DNA from: Zingiber officinale
Taxonomy: Eukaryota > Streptophyta > Magnoliopsida > Zingiberales > Zingiberaceae
Reading direction: 5' to 3'
Length of the DNA: 64,000 nt
Assembly (NCBI RefSeq): GCF_018446385.1
Contig: NC_056005.1
Coordinates: forward strand, 46,443,461-46,507,460
Position 1 is the first letter of the stretch, and each line of letters begins with the position of its first letter. The notes below the pieces were generated by a model. It searched no databases. It saw nothing but the letters and a program-made list of their open reading frames with translations, and had not been told where the DNA came from. Below, in pieces: positions 25,136 to 37,041 of this stretch. Made by a program: the position numbers and the translations under genes.

Positions 25136-26394
25136 TTGGATCGAGATGCGCTAGAGGGGGGGGGGGGTGAATAGCGCTCGCGGCTAAATCGTTCGATTAT
25201 CGGAATTGTAAAAAGCGTAAGAGTTAATGCAGCGGAATAAAAACAAACACACAAAGACGCAAGAGATTTTTACTTCGTTCGGAGCCTAAGGAGACTCCTA
25301 CTCGAAGGCCCGCGATCCTTGATCGCTTCCGGTGGGCAACAACTATAAGCTTGATTATTACAAACTAAGTATTACAAGAAATGCGATAAAAGAAATCTAT
25401 ACCGACGACGAAAAGAGAAATCTTGGAGCTCTGGGTCGTCGGAGACTTGTAGCAGCACTTCCGGGAGTCTTTCGGAGCAGCACGTTGAAGAAAGAAGACT
25501 TGGAATTCGTTGTACTTTAGCTGCTCCCTCGACCCTCTTTTTATATGACATTCCGGGCGCTTGGATCCCTTCCGGGCGCCTGGAGTGTGACGTGGCCAAC
25601 CAACCAGGATGCTCCACATGGCGAAGTCGTGGCAGGGATAAAACTTGGTCCCGGGCGCCCGGACCTGTTCCGGGCGCCTGGACCTCCGGGCGCTCGGATC
25701 CATCCCGGGCGCCCGGACCACCTTTTTCTAGCAGGTTCCTCTCCTGCAAAACAAGGTTAGTCCGAGCAAATACCCTACAAGACAGTGTTAGAATTTGATA
25801 AATCATAGTAAAAAAGAATTGACAGTCTTCGGACTATCTGAGTCTGACTTCGGATTTCCAACCGGAAACCCTAGGTCCACCCGACGCCTACTGTTCCCTC
25901 TATGGGGAACGCATCCTCACCTACTCCACTCAGGAGATTTACCTGTTGCCAGTACAATCCTCCAGATCGACTGGACTTTTGTTTAGCTGACGCCCGGACT
26001 TTCTCACTGACATACGCTTCCCGGCTAGTCCAGTCTTTCACCTGGTTCGCGACACCAGGACTTTCCACCTAGGGTTACCACCCCCTAGGACTTTTGCCTG
26101 AAGCCATCGACCTGCCAAGACTTTCCGCATAGGGTTACCACCCCCTATGACCTAGGGTTACCACCCCCTAGGATTTTTCCCTTTGCCTAACCGCAGCTAG
26201 GACTTTTTTCCACCTAGGGTTACCGCCCCCTAGGACCTAGGGTTACCACCCCCTAGGGTTTTCACCTGCCTAACCGCAGTTAGGACTTTCCTAAAACACT
26301 CATTCAACATGTTAGATAACAACAACCCTTAACTTTGAACCCTTTGCCATTATCAAAACTCAGGTTTGATCGTCGGATGCTTCCCGCACCAACA
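25134..26394 (-). repeat. 3' LTR of a GAG-only LTR retrotransposon
   Basis: It begins TGTTGGATCGAGATGCGCTA and ends TTCCCGCACCAACA (1261 bp). The inner flank on the minus strand is AAAAAGGGGGAGAT, a polypurine tract. Inside are a poly-G run (about 25156), a region with repeated CCGGGCGCC boxes (about 25550-25720) and repeated CCTAGGGTTACCACCCCCTA units (about 26070-26270). Confidence 0.93.
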
Positions 26395-28332
26395 ATCTCC
26401 CCCTTTTTGATTATGGCAACCCAAATTCAAAGTTAAGTAAAACCAATGCATAAGTATATTAAAAAGTTTTAAGTGAGCAAGCTTAAGTATATAAATTCAA
26501 ACGAATGCCTAACTTAAGCTAACACCTAAACTTTTGTGAAGCTCCCCCTTAATACAGGGTTTCCTTTTTGAATTTTTACTTTACTTTTGAATTTCCTACT
26601 CTCCCCCTTTGCCATTTATCAAAAAATAAGCTTGTTGAAAATAATTTTTAATTTTTCTTTTTGAAAAGTAAATTAGAAAAAAAAATAGGATAAGTGCTAA
26701 GTTGAAAAATAAATTTTCACCTAAAATTTTGAAAGCACTGAGTTAAAATTTTGCAAGATTATTTGAACGGTAACTTAGAAAATATCTTAGTAAGAATTTA
26801 TAAAGTTATGTTTCAAGATTGGCTAAGTTTGAAAAAAAATTGAAAGTTGCTCTATGAATCACTTAGCTAAGCCTTTTGGAAACATTGAATTTTGAAAATA
26901 TAGCTTAAGTGAAAAAGGGACTTAGCTTAATTTTGAATAAAATAGTACTTATTTTTGAAAAAGAACTTGTTAATTTTTAGGTTGAAGAGAGAGAGTAGCT
27001 AATATTTTAATTTAGGTTATTTATTTAGTTGGTCCTTAAGTCCAAGCATGAGTCAAGTTAAATAACTTGACTTTAAGAGGTATTAGAGCCTTAAAGATCA
27101 AACATGCTTAATCTTAATATTTCAATTTCTTTTTGTTTGAGAGATACTTTTAGCTGAGATAAGATTATTTTTGTCTTTAACAAGTAACTAAGAAAATTTT
27201 TGTGATATCACAACACTTTAAATTCTTAGTTTTTAAAGAGGGAGTTTAATAAAAAAAAAATTTGATCAAAACTCAGCTTAGCTAAGATTTTTACTTTTAA
27301 AATACTTTTATCAAAGACTTAGCTAAACTTATGAAGATAATAGTTTTGAAAAGATTTTTAAAATGATTTTGAAATTAATTTTGGAAAGATTTTTAAAATG
27401 ATTTTGAAATTTAGTTTTGAAAAGATTTTAAAATGAAAAGTTTTGAAAAGATTTTTAAAATGATTTTGAAATTAATTTTGAAAAGATTTTTAAAATATTT
27501 TTTAAAAGATTTTTCAAATAATTTTGAAATTAAGTTTTAAAAGAATTTATTTTATTAGTTTTGAAATAATTTAATTGTTAATTAACTTGATTTAAGTTCA
27601 AGTCAATTTTAATTTTAATTTCTTAGTCATCTCACCCGATCTAAATTGTCAATCAGGAAACCCTATAATTGTTGTGAGATGAATTGAGGTTCAATTTAAG
27701 GGTTTGGTTTTACTTTGTGTTAGATTTAGGTTTAGCTTTGGGTTCAACAAGTAAGCATTCTTTGGATAAACTTCTGGGCTATGGTGAGTCACAAGGAACT
27801 CATTAAAGTAACCATGCCTTTGAGGTTTCCAAATAGTCCTACCCATTGAACTTAATACTAAACATTGGTCTAACTAGTTAGGATCCATTTAAGGATAGCT
27901 TCGGTCAATTCCACTTGGCCAAATGCACCAGGTCGAAGCCATATCTTCCTAGACATACGATGCCCAAGCTTTCCTAACGTACTATCATCCAAAAACGTCA
28001 CCAGTACCGTGGGTCAAGTTAAACCTAGCCCATTTTATCTAACCTTAATTATCCTGCCGGGTAGTCTACTCTTGTTTACCCATTTCGGGTAGATTAAGTT
28101 CAGTTACCCAGTCGGGTAGTTTAGTTAGGAGTGCCAGCTATTCTAGATCCTCCTTCTAAATTTTTATTTGATTTAAATTAAATTTTTGAATTTTGATTTA
28201 AGTTCGAATTTTTAATTTAATTTTTAATTTTGAATTTTAATTTACTTTCAAATTTTGAGATTTAAATTTAATTTAATTTCAAATTTTTAATTTAATTTTT
28301 AATTTAATTTTTAATTTAATTTTGAATTTAAT
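26395..28332. other. Non-coding interior of the GAG-only element
   Basis: The interior is AT-rich with no pol motifs. It holds a loose tandem array of TTTTGAAAAGATTTTTAAAA (about 27330-27550) and a TTTAATTTAATTTTTAATTT array (about 28140-28350). Confidence 0.7.
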
Positions 28333-29535
28333 TTAATTTCGTTTAATTTTAATGGTTTTTCTGTTAACTCCCCCTGGATCATAGCCTCGATATGGCCTAT
28401 TGAGGTAGTATATTTGATCCTTCGGGATCCAATATTGACCAAGTCTAACTTGATTAATCAATTTAGACTTGGGGACCCATGCTTGAATTATGTTTCTATT
28501 ATTTCTATTAACTAGAGACAAATATGATTTATATTTGGTTTTGGTCTTAAATCCAAGTCCGGATTTGTTGTAAATGGCTCGTTGTTTTCCAAGAATTAGA
28601 TCCAAATTCTTGGAACCCAAGGTGAACCGTTCCAACGTGTCTTTGAGTTCTTTAATTTGAGTTTTCAAATTAGAATTTTCTTCCTCAAGTTGTTGGACTT
28701 GAGTCGAATTTCCAATTTGAACTGGCTCAGTTAAAGCACTCAAGTCAGTCGCTTCCTTAAGGGTTGTTACCTCCTTTTGGAGCGACTTAACCCAGACGTT
28801 GGATTTAGCCAACTTCTTTAATAAGTAAGGAATTAAATTTTCTGAATCATCTAAGCTAATACTTGAAATTAGAGCACTTACAGTGATTTTGGGTCCTTCA
28901 GAAACGGATACGGATCCGTGGCTTCGCTTGGACTCGGTGTCTGATTCGCTCTCGGTTTCTGAATCGGGCTCGAACTCGGACTCGGTTTCAACAACATGTG
29001 CTGGTACTGGTAGAGCGAGAAGGCTCGCTTGCTCTTCTTCGTCTGATTCAGATTCATCTGATGACTCGGACCATGTTGCCTTCAGTGCTTTCTTCGTCTT
29101 GCTTGTTCCTGCAAATAACGCAACACCTTCCTCAGCCGGACTAGTATTAGTCTGCTCAAATAATTTATTTATTAAAACATGCTTACCTGTTTTTGTATCA
29201 GGAATACCTTCGTGTAACTCAATCAGATTCTCCCACAGCTCCTTGGCACTTGAGAATGGGCCGACGCGATTCAGCTCCTTATTCGTTAAGCCACACTGAA
29301 GTGTATACGTTGCTTTTGCGTTTGCTTCTACCTTTTTGATAAGGTTTGCGTCCCAGTTCTCGTACGGTAGTGGCTTTTCGGTGCCGTTAGTTGGCAGTTG
29401 AAGCCCGATTTTGACGATCATCCAGACTTCAAAGTGAGTCTGGAGATATGCCTCCATCCGACCCTTCCAATCTCCAAAATTATCTCCGGAGAAGAGCAGT
29501 GGGCGAGCAGTGTTGTAGCCTTCTTGATGGGTCAT
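28333..29535 (-). CDS. Copia-type GAG protein of the non-autonomous LTR element
   Basis: An uninterrupted frame of about 400 residues on the minus strand. The N-terminal half has the UBN2-type GAG features of Ty1/copia elements: FSGDNFGDWKGRMEAYLQ, then NAKATYTLQCGL and AKELWENLIELHEG. A very acidic segment rich in Glu, Ser and Asp follows (SDESESDEEEQ), then a coiled coil (QQLEEENSNLKTQIKELKD). The usual zinc knuckle is not seen, and there is no protease, integrase or RT anywhere between the LTRs. The likely start is the ATG at the beginning of MTHQEGYNTARPLLFSGD; an in-frame ATG about ten codons upstream also exists. The intact frame in an element lacking pol suggests GAG was kept under selection and that pol is supplied in trans. 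Confidence 0.85.
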   Translation of the reverse strand: MTHQEGYNTARPLLFSGDNFGDWKGRMEAYLQTHFEVWMIVKIGLQLPTNGTEKPLPYENWDANLIKKVEANAKATYTLQCGLTNKELNRVGPFSSAKELWENLIELHEGIPDTKTGKHVLINKLFEQTNTSPAEEGVALFAGTSKTKKALKATWSESSDESESDEEEQASLLALPVPAHVVETESEFEPDSETESESDTESKRSHGSVSVSEGPKITVSALISSISLDDSENLIPYLLKKLAKSNVWVKSLQKEVTTLKEATDLSALTEPVQIGNSTQVQQLEEENSNLKTQIKELKDTLERFTLGSKNLDLILGKQRAIYNKSGLGFKTKTKYKSYLSLVNRNNRNIIQAWVPKSKLINQVRLGQYWIPKDQIYYLNRPYRGYDPGGVNRKTIKIKRN

Positions 29536-29872
29536 CTTAGAAAGACAATCTTGCAAAATAAACACAATAAAACTTGTTCCAAGACTTAGTCTTGGGTTAG
29601 TGGTGCGGGAGAGAAATAAAAATAGTAATTCAAGAATTTTGAAAAAAAATAATAAAATATTATTAAAATATTATTAAAAAAATATTACTACAAATTTTTG
29701 AAAATGCAATATTTCGCTAATTCCAACCAATGGTGAAAAGATGAAAATTAATTTTTCAAAAATAGTTTTGGAGGGAAAAAACGAAAGGTGTAAGGTTATA
29801 TTTTTAACCTATATAAACGACAAAGCCACGAAAAATGCTTGAATGGTGGTTGCACCAATTCAAAGCGACCCC

Positions 29873-29884
29873 GCTCTGATACCA
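29873..29884 (-). promoter_or_regulatory. Primer-binding site of the GAG-only element
   Basis: The minus strand reads TGGTATCAGAGC, the initiator-methionine tRNA primer site, two bases inside the LTR border at 29887. Confidence 0.95.
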
Positions 29885-29886
29885 AG

Positions 29887-31350
29887 TGTTGGATCAAGAT
29901 GCGCTAGAGGGGGGGTGAATAGCGCTCGCGGCTAAATCGTTCGATTATCGAAATCGTAAAAAGCGTAAGAGTTAATGCAGCGGAATAAAAACAAACACAC
30001 AAAGACGCAAGAGATTTTTACTTCGTTTGGAGCCTAAGGCGACTCCTACTCGAAGGCCCGCGATCCTTGATCGCTTCCGGTGGGCAACAACTATAAGCTC
30101 GATTATTACAAACTAAGTATTACAAGAAATGCGATAAAAGAAATCTATACCGACGACGAAAAGAGAAATCTTGGAGCTCTGGGTCGTCGGAGACTTGTAG
30201 CAGCACTTCCGGGAGTCTTTCGGAGCAGCACGTTGAAGAAAGAAGACTTGGAATTCGTTGTACTTTAGCTGCTCCCTCGACCCTCTGTTTATATGATATT
30301 CCGGGCGCCTGGATCCCTTCCGGGTGCTTGGAGTGTGACGTGGCCAACCAACCAGGATGCTCCACGTGGCGAAGTCGCGGCAGGGATAAAACTTGGTCCA
30401 TGGCGCTTGGACCTCCGGGCGCCCGGATCCATCCCGGGCGCCCGGACCACCTTTTTCCAGCATGTTCCTCTCCTGCATAACAAGGTTAATCCGAGCAAAT
30501 ACCCTGCAAGACAGTGTTAGAATTTGATAAATCATAGTAAAGAAGAATTGACAGTCTTCGGACTGTTCGAGTCTGACTTCGGATTTCCAACCGGAAACCC
30601 TAGGTCGACCCGACGCCTACTGTTCCCTCTACGGGGAACGCGTCCTCACCTACTCCACTCAGGAGATTTATCTGTTGCCAGTACGATCCTCCAGATCGAC
30701 TGGACTTTTGCTCAACACTCGAGGCTTCCGGACTTTCTGCTGGACATCCGCTTCCCGGCTAGTCCAGTCTTTCACCTGGTTCGCGACACCAGGACTTTCC
30801 ACCTAGGGTTACCACCCCCTAGGACTTTTGCCTGAAGCCATTGACCTGCCAAGACTTTCCGCATAGGGTTACCACCCCCTATAACCTAGGGTTACCACCC
30901 CCTAGGGTTTTTCCCTTTGCCTAACCGTAGCTAGGACTTTTCTCCACCTAGGGTTACCGCCCCCTAGGACCTAGGGTTACCACCCCCTAGGGTTTTCACC
31001 TGCCTAACCGCAGTTAGGATTTTCCTGAAACACTCATTCAACATGTTAGATAACAACAACCCCCTAGGACTTTTGCCTGAAGCCATTGACCTGCCAAGAC
31101 TTTTCGCATAGGGTTACCACCCCCTAGGGTTTTTCCCTTTGCCTAACCGTAGCTAGGACTTTTCTCCACCTAGGGTTACCGCCCCCTAGGACCTAGGGTT
31201 ACCACCCCCTAGGGTTTTCACCTGCCTAACCACAGTTAGGACTTTCCTGAAACACTCATTCAACATGTTAGATAACAACAACCCTTAACTTTGAATCCTT
31301 TGCCATTATCAAAACTCAGGTTTGATCGTCGGATGCTTCCCGCACCAACA
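29887..31350 (-). repeat. 5' LTR of the GAG-only element, with internal duplication
   Basis: It is nearly identical to the LTR at 25134 but 203 bp longer (1464 bp). The extra length comes from a second copy of the CCCCCTAGGACTTTTGCCTG to AACATGTTAGATAACAACAA segment (about 31050-31280). The pair is flanked by a perfect TATAG target duplication (25129-25133 and 31351-31355). Open frames in this LTR are repeated in the other LTR and are not genes. Confidence 0.93.
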
Positions 31351-31355
31351 TATAG

Positions 31356-32492
31356 TGTACATAAAAACCAAGTACATAATTCCCAAAATGATGATACTGT
31401 CAACATGATTCAAACAAGATTTGAAGAAAATTAATATGTCCAGATTCGAAGATAGTTCCCAAAATGATAGATACATTGATTAACACAAACGTTAACCCAA
31501 CATTATCTCGATTTGAAGATAATTGACATGTGAAACCAATCCATCTTCAGTTGAAACATCCACCTATCCATCTTCAGTTGGGTACCTCCATTCAATACCA
31601 ACCTTCCAATTCTAACAAATAATAATTATAGCAATCAGATATAACCAATTTGACATAATCAAACATGCAATATCATAGAGAAAAGTATCACCTAACAATT
31701 AAGAACTACTGAACACTGTACCATTGGTTATGTGATAACTAGTTCTGTGAATCAACTACTGCTAATCAGAAATTAGAAATCAACTCTTGCTAAACAGAAA
31801 TCAGAAATGCATCAGTTATAGTAATCAGAAATGCATCACAATTTACTGTTTACTACAAATAAAGGGTTACATGTGGGTGAGGCAATTCCTGGTGACGGAC
31901 AAGCTTCGCAAGCTACTTGAGCCAGTTGATCTTGGTGAGCCTAAGCATGTAGATCAACCAATACAAAGTGAGATGGGCAATCCACTCAATTAAGTCTAGC
32001 TCAATAATGTCATCAAAGAGTTAATCAATAAGGTAGAGAATGAACATGGATTAACAGAAAAATAAAATCTAAAAAAACTTATATTTATTTCAGATAATTT
32101 ATGATCTATGAATCTAAATGCTTTATAGAATACACAATTACAATTTTCCCAAAAAAGAAAGAAAAATATCATTTCATATTTGATATGAAGGAAACATGAA
32201 ATGTCTTTCATGTAAGTTGCAAACTGAGAAAGGAATTGGGCCAATTCACAAGCAGGATTTTCCTAGTCTTTATGTGATCGAATATAAATTTGCATCGAAA
32301 AAGTTTTATAGATATGACACGAAAATAACAACACGTTATTTATTATCTCAAAAAGGTTAAATGCCAAAAAAAATGCAGATAGACGAGTCATTTAAAAATC
32401 AAATTCAGCCAAAGTTTCCATGGAACTGACGCAATGAAACCTTGAGAGACATCTAACCAGAGGCAATGAAGTGATTTTGAAAATGAATATCC
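31356..32492. other. CACTA 2 interior without identified gene
   Basis: This is AT-rich sequence. A short plus-strand open stretch near 31870-31993 (reading MWVRQFLVTDKLRKLLEP) is not recognised. Nothing else is supported. Confidence 0.45.
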
Positions 32493-34144
32493 TCAATGCT
32501 TTGCATCCTCTTCCTCGTAGAACTTTGAGTATTGTTCGGAATCCATTAATGAATTCACTTCTCCATTGTTGCTCGATTTGACCTTTATGATCCAGCCATC
32601 CTCGAATGAACTTGCATTAACCTTTTACAAAGACAAATGATAGTATCTCAGTATTATCTAATGAATTAAGTGAATGCGTCATAGTTAAAAGACATGAATG
32701 TTAAGAAAAAAAGAGCGTTCATAAAGTTTCAAGTATCAACCGAAAAGTACTTGAGAGTTGGCTATCTATCATAAATAGAAAGCTAAGAAGATACTTCATG
32801 TAGTGACACACTAAGTAAACAATAACATAGCAATATATAATGCTTAGATTCTTAAAAGCCTATAATTACATTCTAACACATGGAATATTTTGTTTTGACA
32901 ACACATATGCTCATCTTCATTTCACATTTAGTATTGACTACTGCTTCTTTAGATGATCAAAAACAATAAAATGTGACAAGTATGAAAAAAATAAGAGTAT
33001 TTATTTTATAGATTAATTAACAACTAATTTTCTAGAAACTCACCAACCTAGGAGAACCATTTAACTCAGTATTTCAATGGTTACCTTGACACTCTCAACT
33101 GCACCAAAATTTTTGCTCTGCTTCACGTAGGAACCAACTTCTAGTAATGCAATATACACAACATCACCTAAATGATCCTGTAAGGAAACACCACATCGAT
33201 CTTGAAATTAATAAGAAGATGGCACTGATACTTGATGGAACTAATATGAAAATAAAATCACCTGAGCATGGTCAGTTATTCCTATTATTGTAGTAGAGCC
33301 ATCAACTTTAACCCACTCGCGTGTTAGCATATTTCAAATCTTTAATAACTGTAAGAAAATAGTTTGAGTCTTGTACATTTTTAAAATGACTATTTAATAT
33401 AAGGAAAAGTTGCGAGGAGTGTATCGGCTCTCTTATACCCGTCCTTAAACTTCATTAGAAAGGTCAAATACATCATGCCACTAAATTATTTAGATGCTAT
33501 TTAGATCTTTATATTTGATCTTTAAATATATAGAATTTACAATGACTACTATCTCCATTTCCCCACATAAATTTTAAAAATGAAACTTCCATAGCTTCTT
33601 ATACTTCAGGATCTAAGGCTTCCAGAATAGATCATTCATCATTAAATACAATAAGTTCTTTTTTTCCTACTAGAAATAGTTGAATCTCGCCATTAATGAT
33701 GCATCTCCATGCTCTATTTTGCTCACATCCATATCAAAAATAAATTAACTAATGAAGAAAGAGACGAATCACCCATCACTATCAAATTAGAAATAGCAAC
33801 AAAATCTGGCCAGACCAACCTAGACTAAATTTCACAACTACATCCCGAGGAGATTCACAAGTCGCAATAGCATCATGCGATATAGATCCAGAGGAGTAAA
33901 AAATCAAGAAGCAAATCTACCAAAGATATCCCAACGTTCCTTTTTCTAGGGGAAAAACATATCTCGACCCCCCTTCCCCATCTTGTTCATTTCACCATCA
34001 ACAAAGATCTCTAGAACATGAAACCAAGCAGAAAACTCTAAGGTTTCAGCAAATCAGAGACATACCTATGGAGAAGGTGCTAGGGCAGGTGGTGATCTTG
34101 AGGTAGGAGGCGACCCTCGAAGCCCACAACAACCTAGATGCCAT
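32493..34144 (-). pseudogene. GCSH: Captured glycine cleavage system H-protein gene, broken
   Basis: Four exons on the minus strand match mitochondrial glycine cleavage H protein, the lipoyl-carrying shuttle of the glycine decarboxylase complex. Exon 1 (34144-34066) encodes a start and targeting peptide MASRLLWASRVASYLK. Exon 2 (33348-33262) gives DLKYANT and then, after a frameshift, EWVKVDGSTT and GITDHAQ. Exon 3 (33177-33085) gives [16 protein letters not shown] and NFGAVESVK. The last exon (32621-32493) gives NASSFEDGWIIKVK and ends EEEDAKH. The exon that should follow VESVK, covering the rest of the lipoyl domain, is not found between 32622 and 33084. The frameshift near 33318 and the missing exon make this copy non-functional. 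Introns are kept, so capture was from genomic DNA. Confidence 0.88.
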
Positions 34145-34524
34145 TGTTATGATCTTGAGGTAGGACGATGCACACTGCTAGGAGGCCTAGCTACAATGCC
34201 AACGTCGTGCCCATCGTTGAAGATGGGCCCAAGGTGGTCATCACCTCGATGATCGCATACCACCTCCCTATCGAATCTTGGAGGAGGAAGGTCGGATATC
34301 GGCCAAGGGAGAATGCTGGCGGAGGAGGGAGGAGAAGGGAGAAGAGAAGAGCCGGTTGGAGCAGTAAAAAAGAAGGATAGGAGGAGGTGATGAAGAGAGA
34401 GGGATTTGGAAAGACATATAGGGTTTAGGATGGTTTAGGCATAAAAATAAGAGGGAAAAGAAAAACACGGTGGGAAAAAATTAAGACGGAAGAGAAAAAC
34501 GGCGAAAGAAAAAAAAATGCGACA

Positions 34525-34705
34525 ATATAATAGACAACGCTTTTTAAAAAAGTGTTGTCTTTGATCCCAAAAAAATACTAATAGATAACGCTTATTTGAA
34601 AAAGCGTTGTCTTTGATAAGAATAAAAAAACTTAGACAACGCTTTTCACTAAAAGCGTTGTAGAAAAAAAAAAGACAACGCTTTTTGTAAAAAGCGTTGT
34701 CTATT
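34525..34705. repeat. CACTA 2 right subterminal repeats
   Basis: Four palindromic units of GACAACGCTTTT...AAAGCGTTGTC type at about 50-bp spacing, ending 15 bp before the terminal repeat. Confidence 0.88.
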
Positions 34706-34726
34706 AACTTTTTTCTTGTAGTGCTA

Positions 34727-35471
34727 TGCGCCACCGGTCTTCTTGCTTGCAATCCTTGCTCTAGAAGTGGAATGGATCAACAAAGATGGAAGATCTAGGA
34801 TTTCCCCAAGGGGGAGAACCCTTCTCCAAGGAATGGGGGCAAGCCCCAAGCCAAAGATTCCCCAAAAGGGGAGAAAACACTTCTTAAATAGGCCTAGGCA
34901 CGGGCTTAGCGCGACCCGTACCACAGTCGTGTGGCATCCACATGACCGAAGCCTTCTTAGTCTCGGCCTGGGTGACATAGTCGTATGGTTTCATACAACC
35001 ATGTCCTACTTATTCTTTGGAAGGATTGCATGACCGTGTGGGATCAAACGACCGTGCTCTGCTTACTTGCTAGATGGGTGGCATAGCTGTGGCATGCACG
35101 ACCTCTGGTAAGTCCACACGGCCATGTGGATGCACACGACCATGGTCTTCTTCTCTTTGATGTGTGGCACACTGTGTGAGTTCACACGGCCGAATCTTGA
35201 TTTGCCACGGGCAAGACTACACGGCCGTGTGGTTTTACACGGCCGAAGCTTGATATTCTCTATGTTCACTCTAATATGCATTTTTGTTCTATTTTCACTC
35301 CAAATAGCATCCTGTCAATCAAAATAAGCAAAAAGTAAATCTTTGAATAGAATATAATGGAAGTATAATATTATAATGAAATAGGGTGTAATAAGCATAG
35401 ATTATGCTAATAAAATACAAGTAGATTTGCATTAAAATATGCATAAAAGTGTATATAATCTACGCATATCA
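34727..35471 (-). repeat. Second part of the Ty3/gypsy LTR split by CACTA 2
   Basis: The sequence continues the LTR interrupted at 24718. It has several ACACGGCCGTGTGG-like inverted motifs (34900-35250), an AT-rich tail and an end at CTACGCATATCA. Together with 23777-24718 the reconstructed LTR is about 1.7 kb. Confidence 0.62.
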
Positions 35472-36492
35472 CCCTATCACGTGCACTACAATCCTACAGC
35501 AAATACCAGGCGAAAGTCTAGGTAGATCGAGGATCGAACATCTAGTGTAAGTCCTAGAGGTCAAGGTCAAAGCTGAGCAAAAGTCCAAACAAGTGTTTGG
35601 TAAAGGTAATCTCTTCTGAGCGGGGTAAGTTAGAACGTATTCCCCGTTGAGGGAACAGTAGACATCAGTTTGATCTAGAATTTCAGTGAAATCTAAAGTC
35701 AGAATTAGATAGTCCTGAGATTGTCCTCATCATTATGATTATATTATACTTGTCTTGCTAACTCTGTGATGAAAAACATTGAAGATGGAAGTTAGTCGAA
35801 AAAAGTGCTTCCAAGCACTTGAACCAGTCCAAACACCCGGAGGTCCAAGTGCTTGGAGTGGGTCCAGGCACCTGGATGGGATGAACCCAGCCACTCGTGC
35901 AGATGGAGTGGGTCCAAACACCTGGATTGGATGGCACTCGTCAACATCCAGGTACTCGGGAGTGGTCCAGTGCCTAGATCGGGATAAACTTTGGCGAATA
36001 GAGCTTCCCTAAGATCACACCATGTCAGCTTGATAGGGGTGAGCGGGACCGGTCTAGGTGCCCGGATAAAGCTATAAAAGAGGGTTCAACCAGCATCTTA
36101 AACACATCATTCTCTATGTCTTCCATGCTTGCGTGTTACTCTGAAAAAGCTTTCCATGATGCTAAATCGTTCCTCTAACAACAATGCTCAAGTTTACATC
36201 CTTTACAAATTGTCAATATAATTATTTCTTTTGTTATTTCATTATATGTAATCGGTGTTTTATTTATAATTGACAAATCTTTAGTGTATTGTCTAGCAAA
36301 AATACTCAACGAGTTTGGACCTTGGAGAAGAAGTCGTCAAGTACTTCAAACCAAGTAAAAAACCAAAGTGTTAGCATTGCTTCTACTCTTTATTTATTTT
36401 GCTGCTTTAACTCGAGTTTTCCTAAAAAGTGAAAAAGTGATTCATGCTAATCATCCCCCCCCCCCCAGTGTGCATTTACAATCCTATAGACA
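35472..36492 (+). repeat. Decayed LTR related to the GAG-only element, opposite orientation
   Basis: Features of the LTR at 25134 occur here in reverse: a TCCCCGTTGAGGGAACAGTA box (about 35640), a region of repeated CCAGGCACCTGGAT/GTGCTTGGA units (35820-36060), a CTATAAAAGAGGGTT promoter-like box (36071) and a poly-C run (36456-36469) where the other LTR has poly-G. A degenerate GCGATATAGAGC just beyond 36497 resembles the initiator-tRNA primer site. Heavily mutated. Confidence 0.6.
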
Positions 36493-37041
36493 AGACGAGC
36501 GATATAGAGCAACAACTGTCACCACATATGAGGGGACTCACTTGTGTGGTTGGTCAATGGGTGGCACCTCAAGAGTGTGATCGTCCACGAAGCCCCGCTC
36601 AGGTTGGTGTGGCAGCCTATGTGGCTATTTTTTTAGCTAAGGCTATATAAGTCTTCACTCAGTTAAGTAAAGGTATGGTTTTCTAGACACTCGCGAAAGG
36701 TTACTTCTTTCTATTTGCCTTTCTTGAGCTCCTACTTTGTCCTTTCACTAACTTAACCATCATCACGCTGGCAATGCCGATCCCTAAATAATGTTTTTTA
36801 ATCTCCAAACCCTAGTCTCTTGGAGGATACCATCAGCAAAAGAGGAGAAAAGAAAGAAGATGCCAAGCGAGTAACCAGAGACACCATCAATCATAGTTTC
36901 AAATCTGTTGGTTACTATCTATCCATAACATTTAGCTAGGTTTCAAATAAAGGAATAAGTATTCGAGACAAGTTTGAGATATTTTTATATAAGATTAAAG
37001 TTAAACCATGTTCATGTGTAGGTAGCATTGAAATATAGGTA
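36493..37041. other. Unassigned sequence left of the solo LTR
   Basis: It may contain the start of the internal region of the decayed element to the left. I see no gene. Confidence 0.4.

Larger units (their letters stand above)
24719..34723. mobile_element. CACTA DNA transposon 2, non-autonomous, carrying a GCSH gene copy
   Basis: It starts CACTACAAGAAAAAA and ends with the inverted copy TTTTTTCTTGTAGTG, flanked by a perfect CTA target duplication (24716-24718 and 34724-34726). The total is 10005 bp, of which 25134-31350 is a later LTR-element insertion, so the original element was about 3.8 kb. Its palindromic subterminal motif is GACAACGC. No transposase is visible. A broken glycine-cleavage H-protein gene is carried on the minus strand. 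Confidence 0.93.

Noticed and set aside
25365-25806. Open frames in the LTR of the GAG-only element, also at 30113-30535
   Set aside because: They occur in both LTRs, overlap in several frames and show no domain; they are LTR sequence.
28883-29299. Plus-strand open frame opposite the GAG gene
   Set aside because: Shadow of the acidic GAG segment; its Ser/Asp richness comes from the complementary codons.
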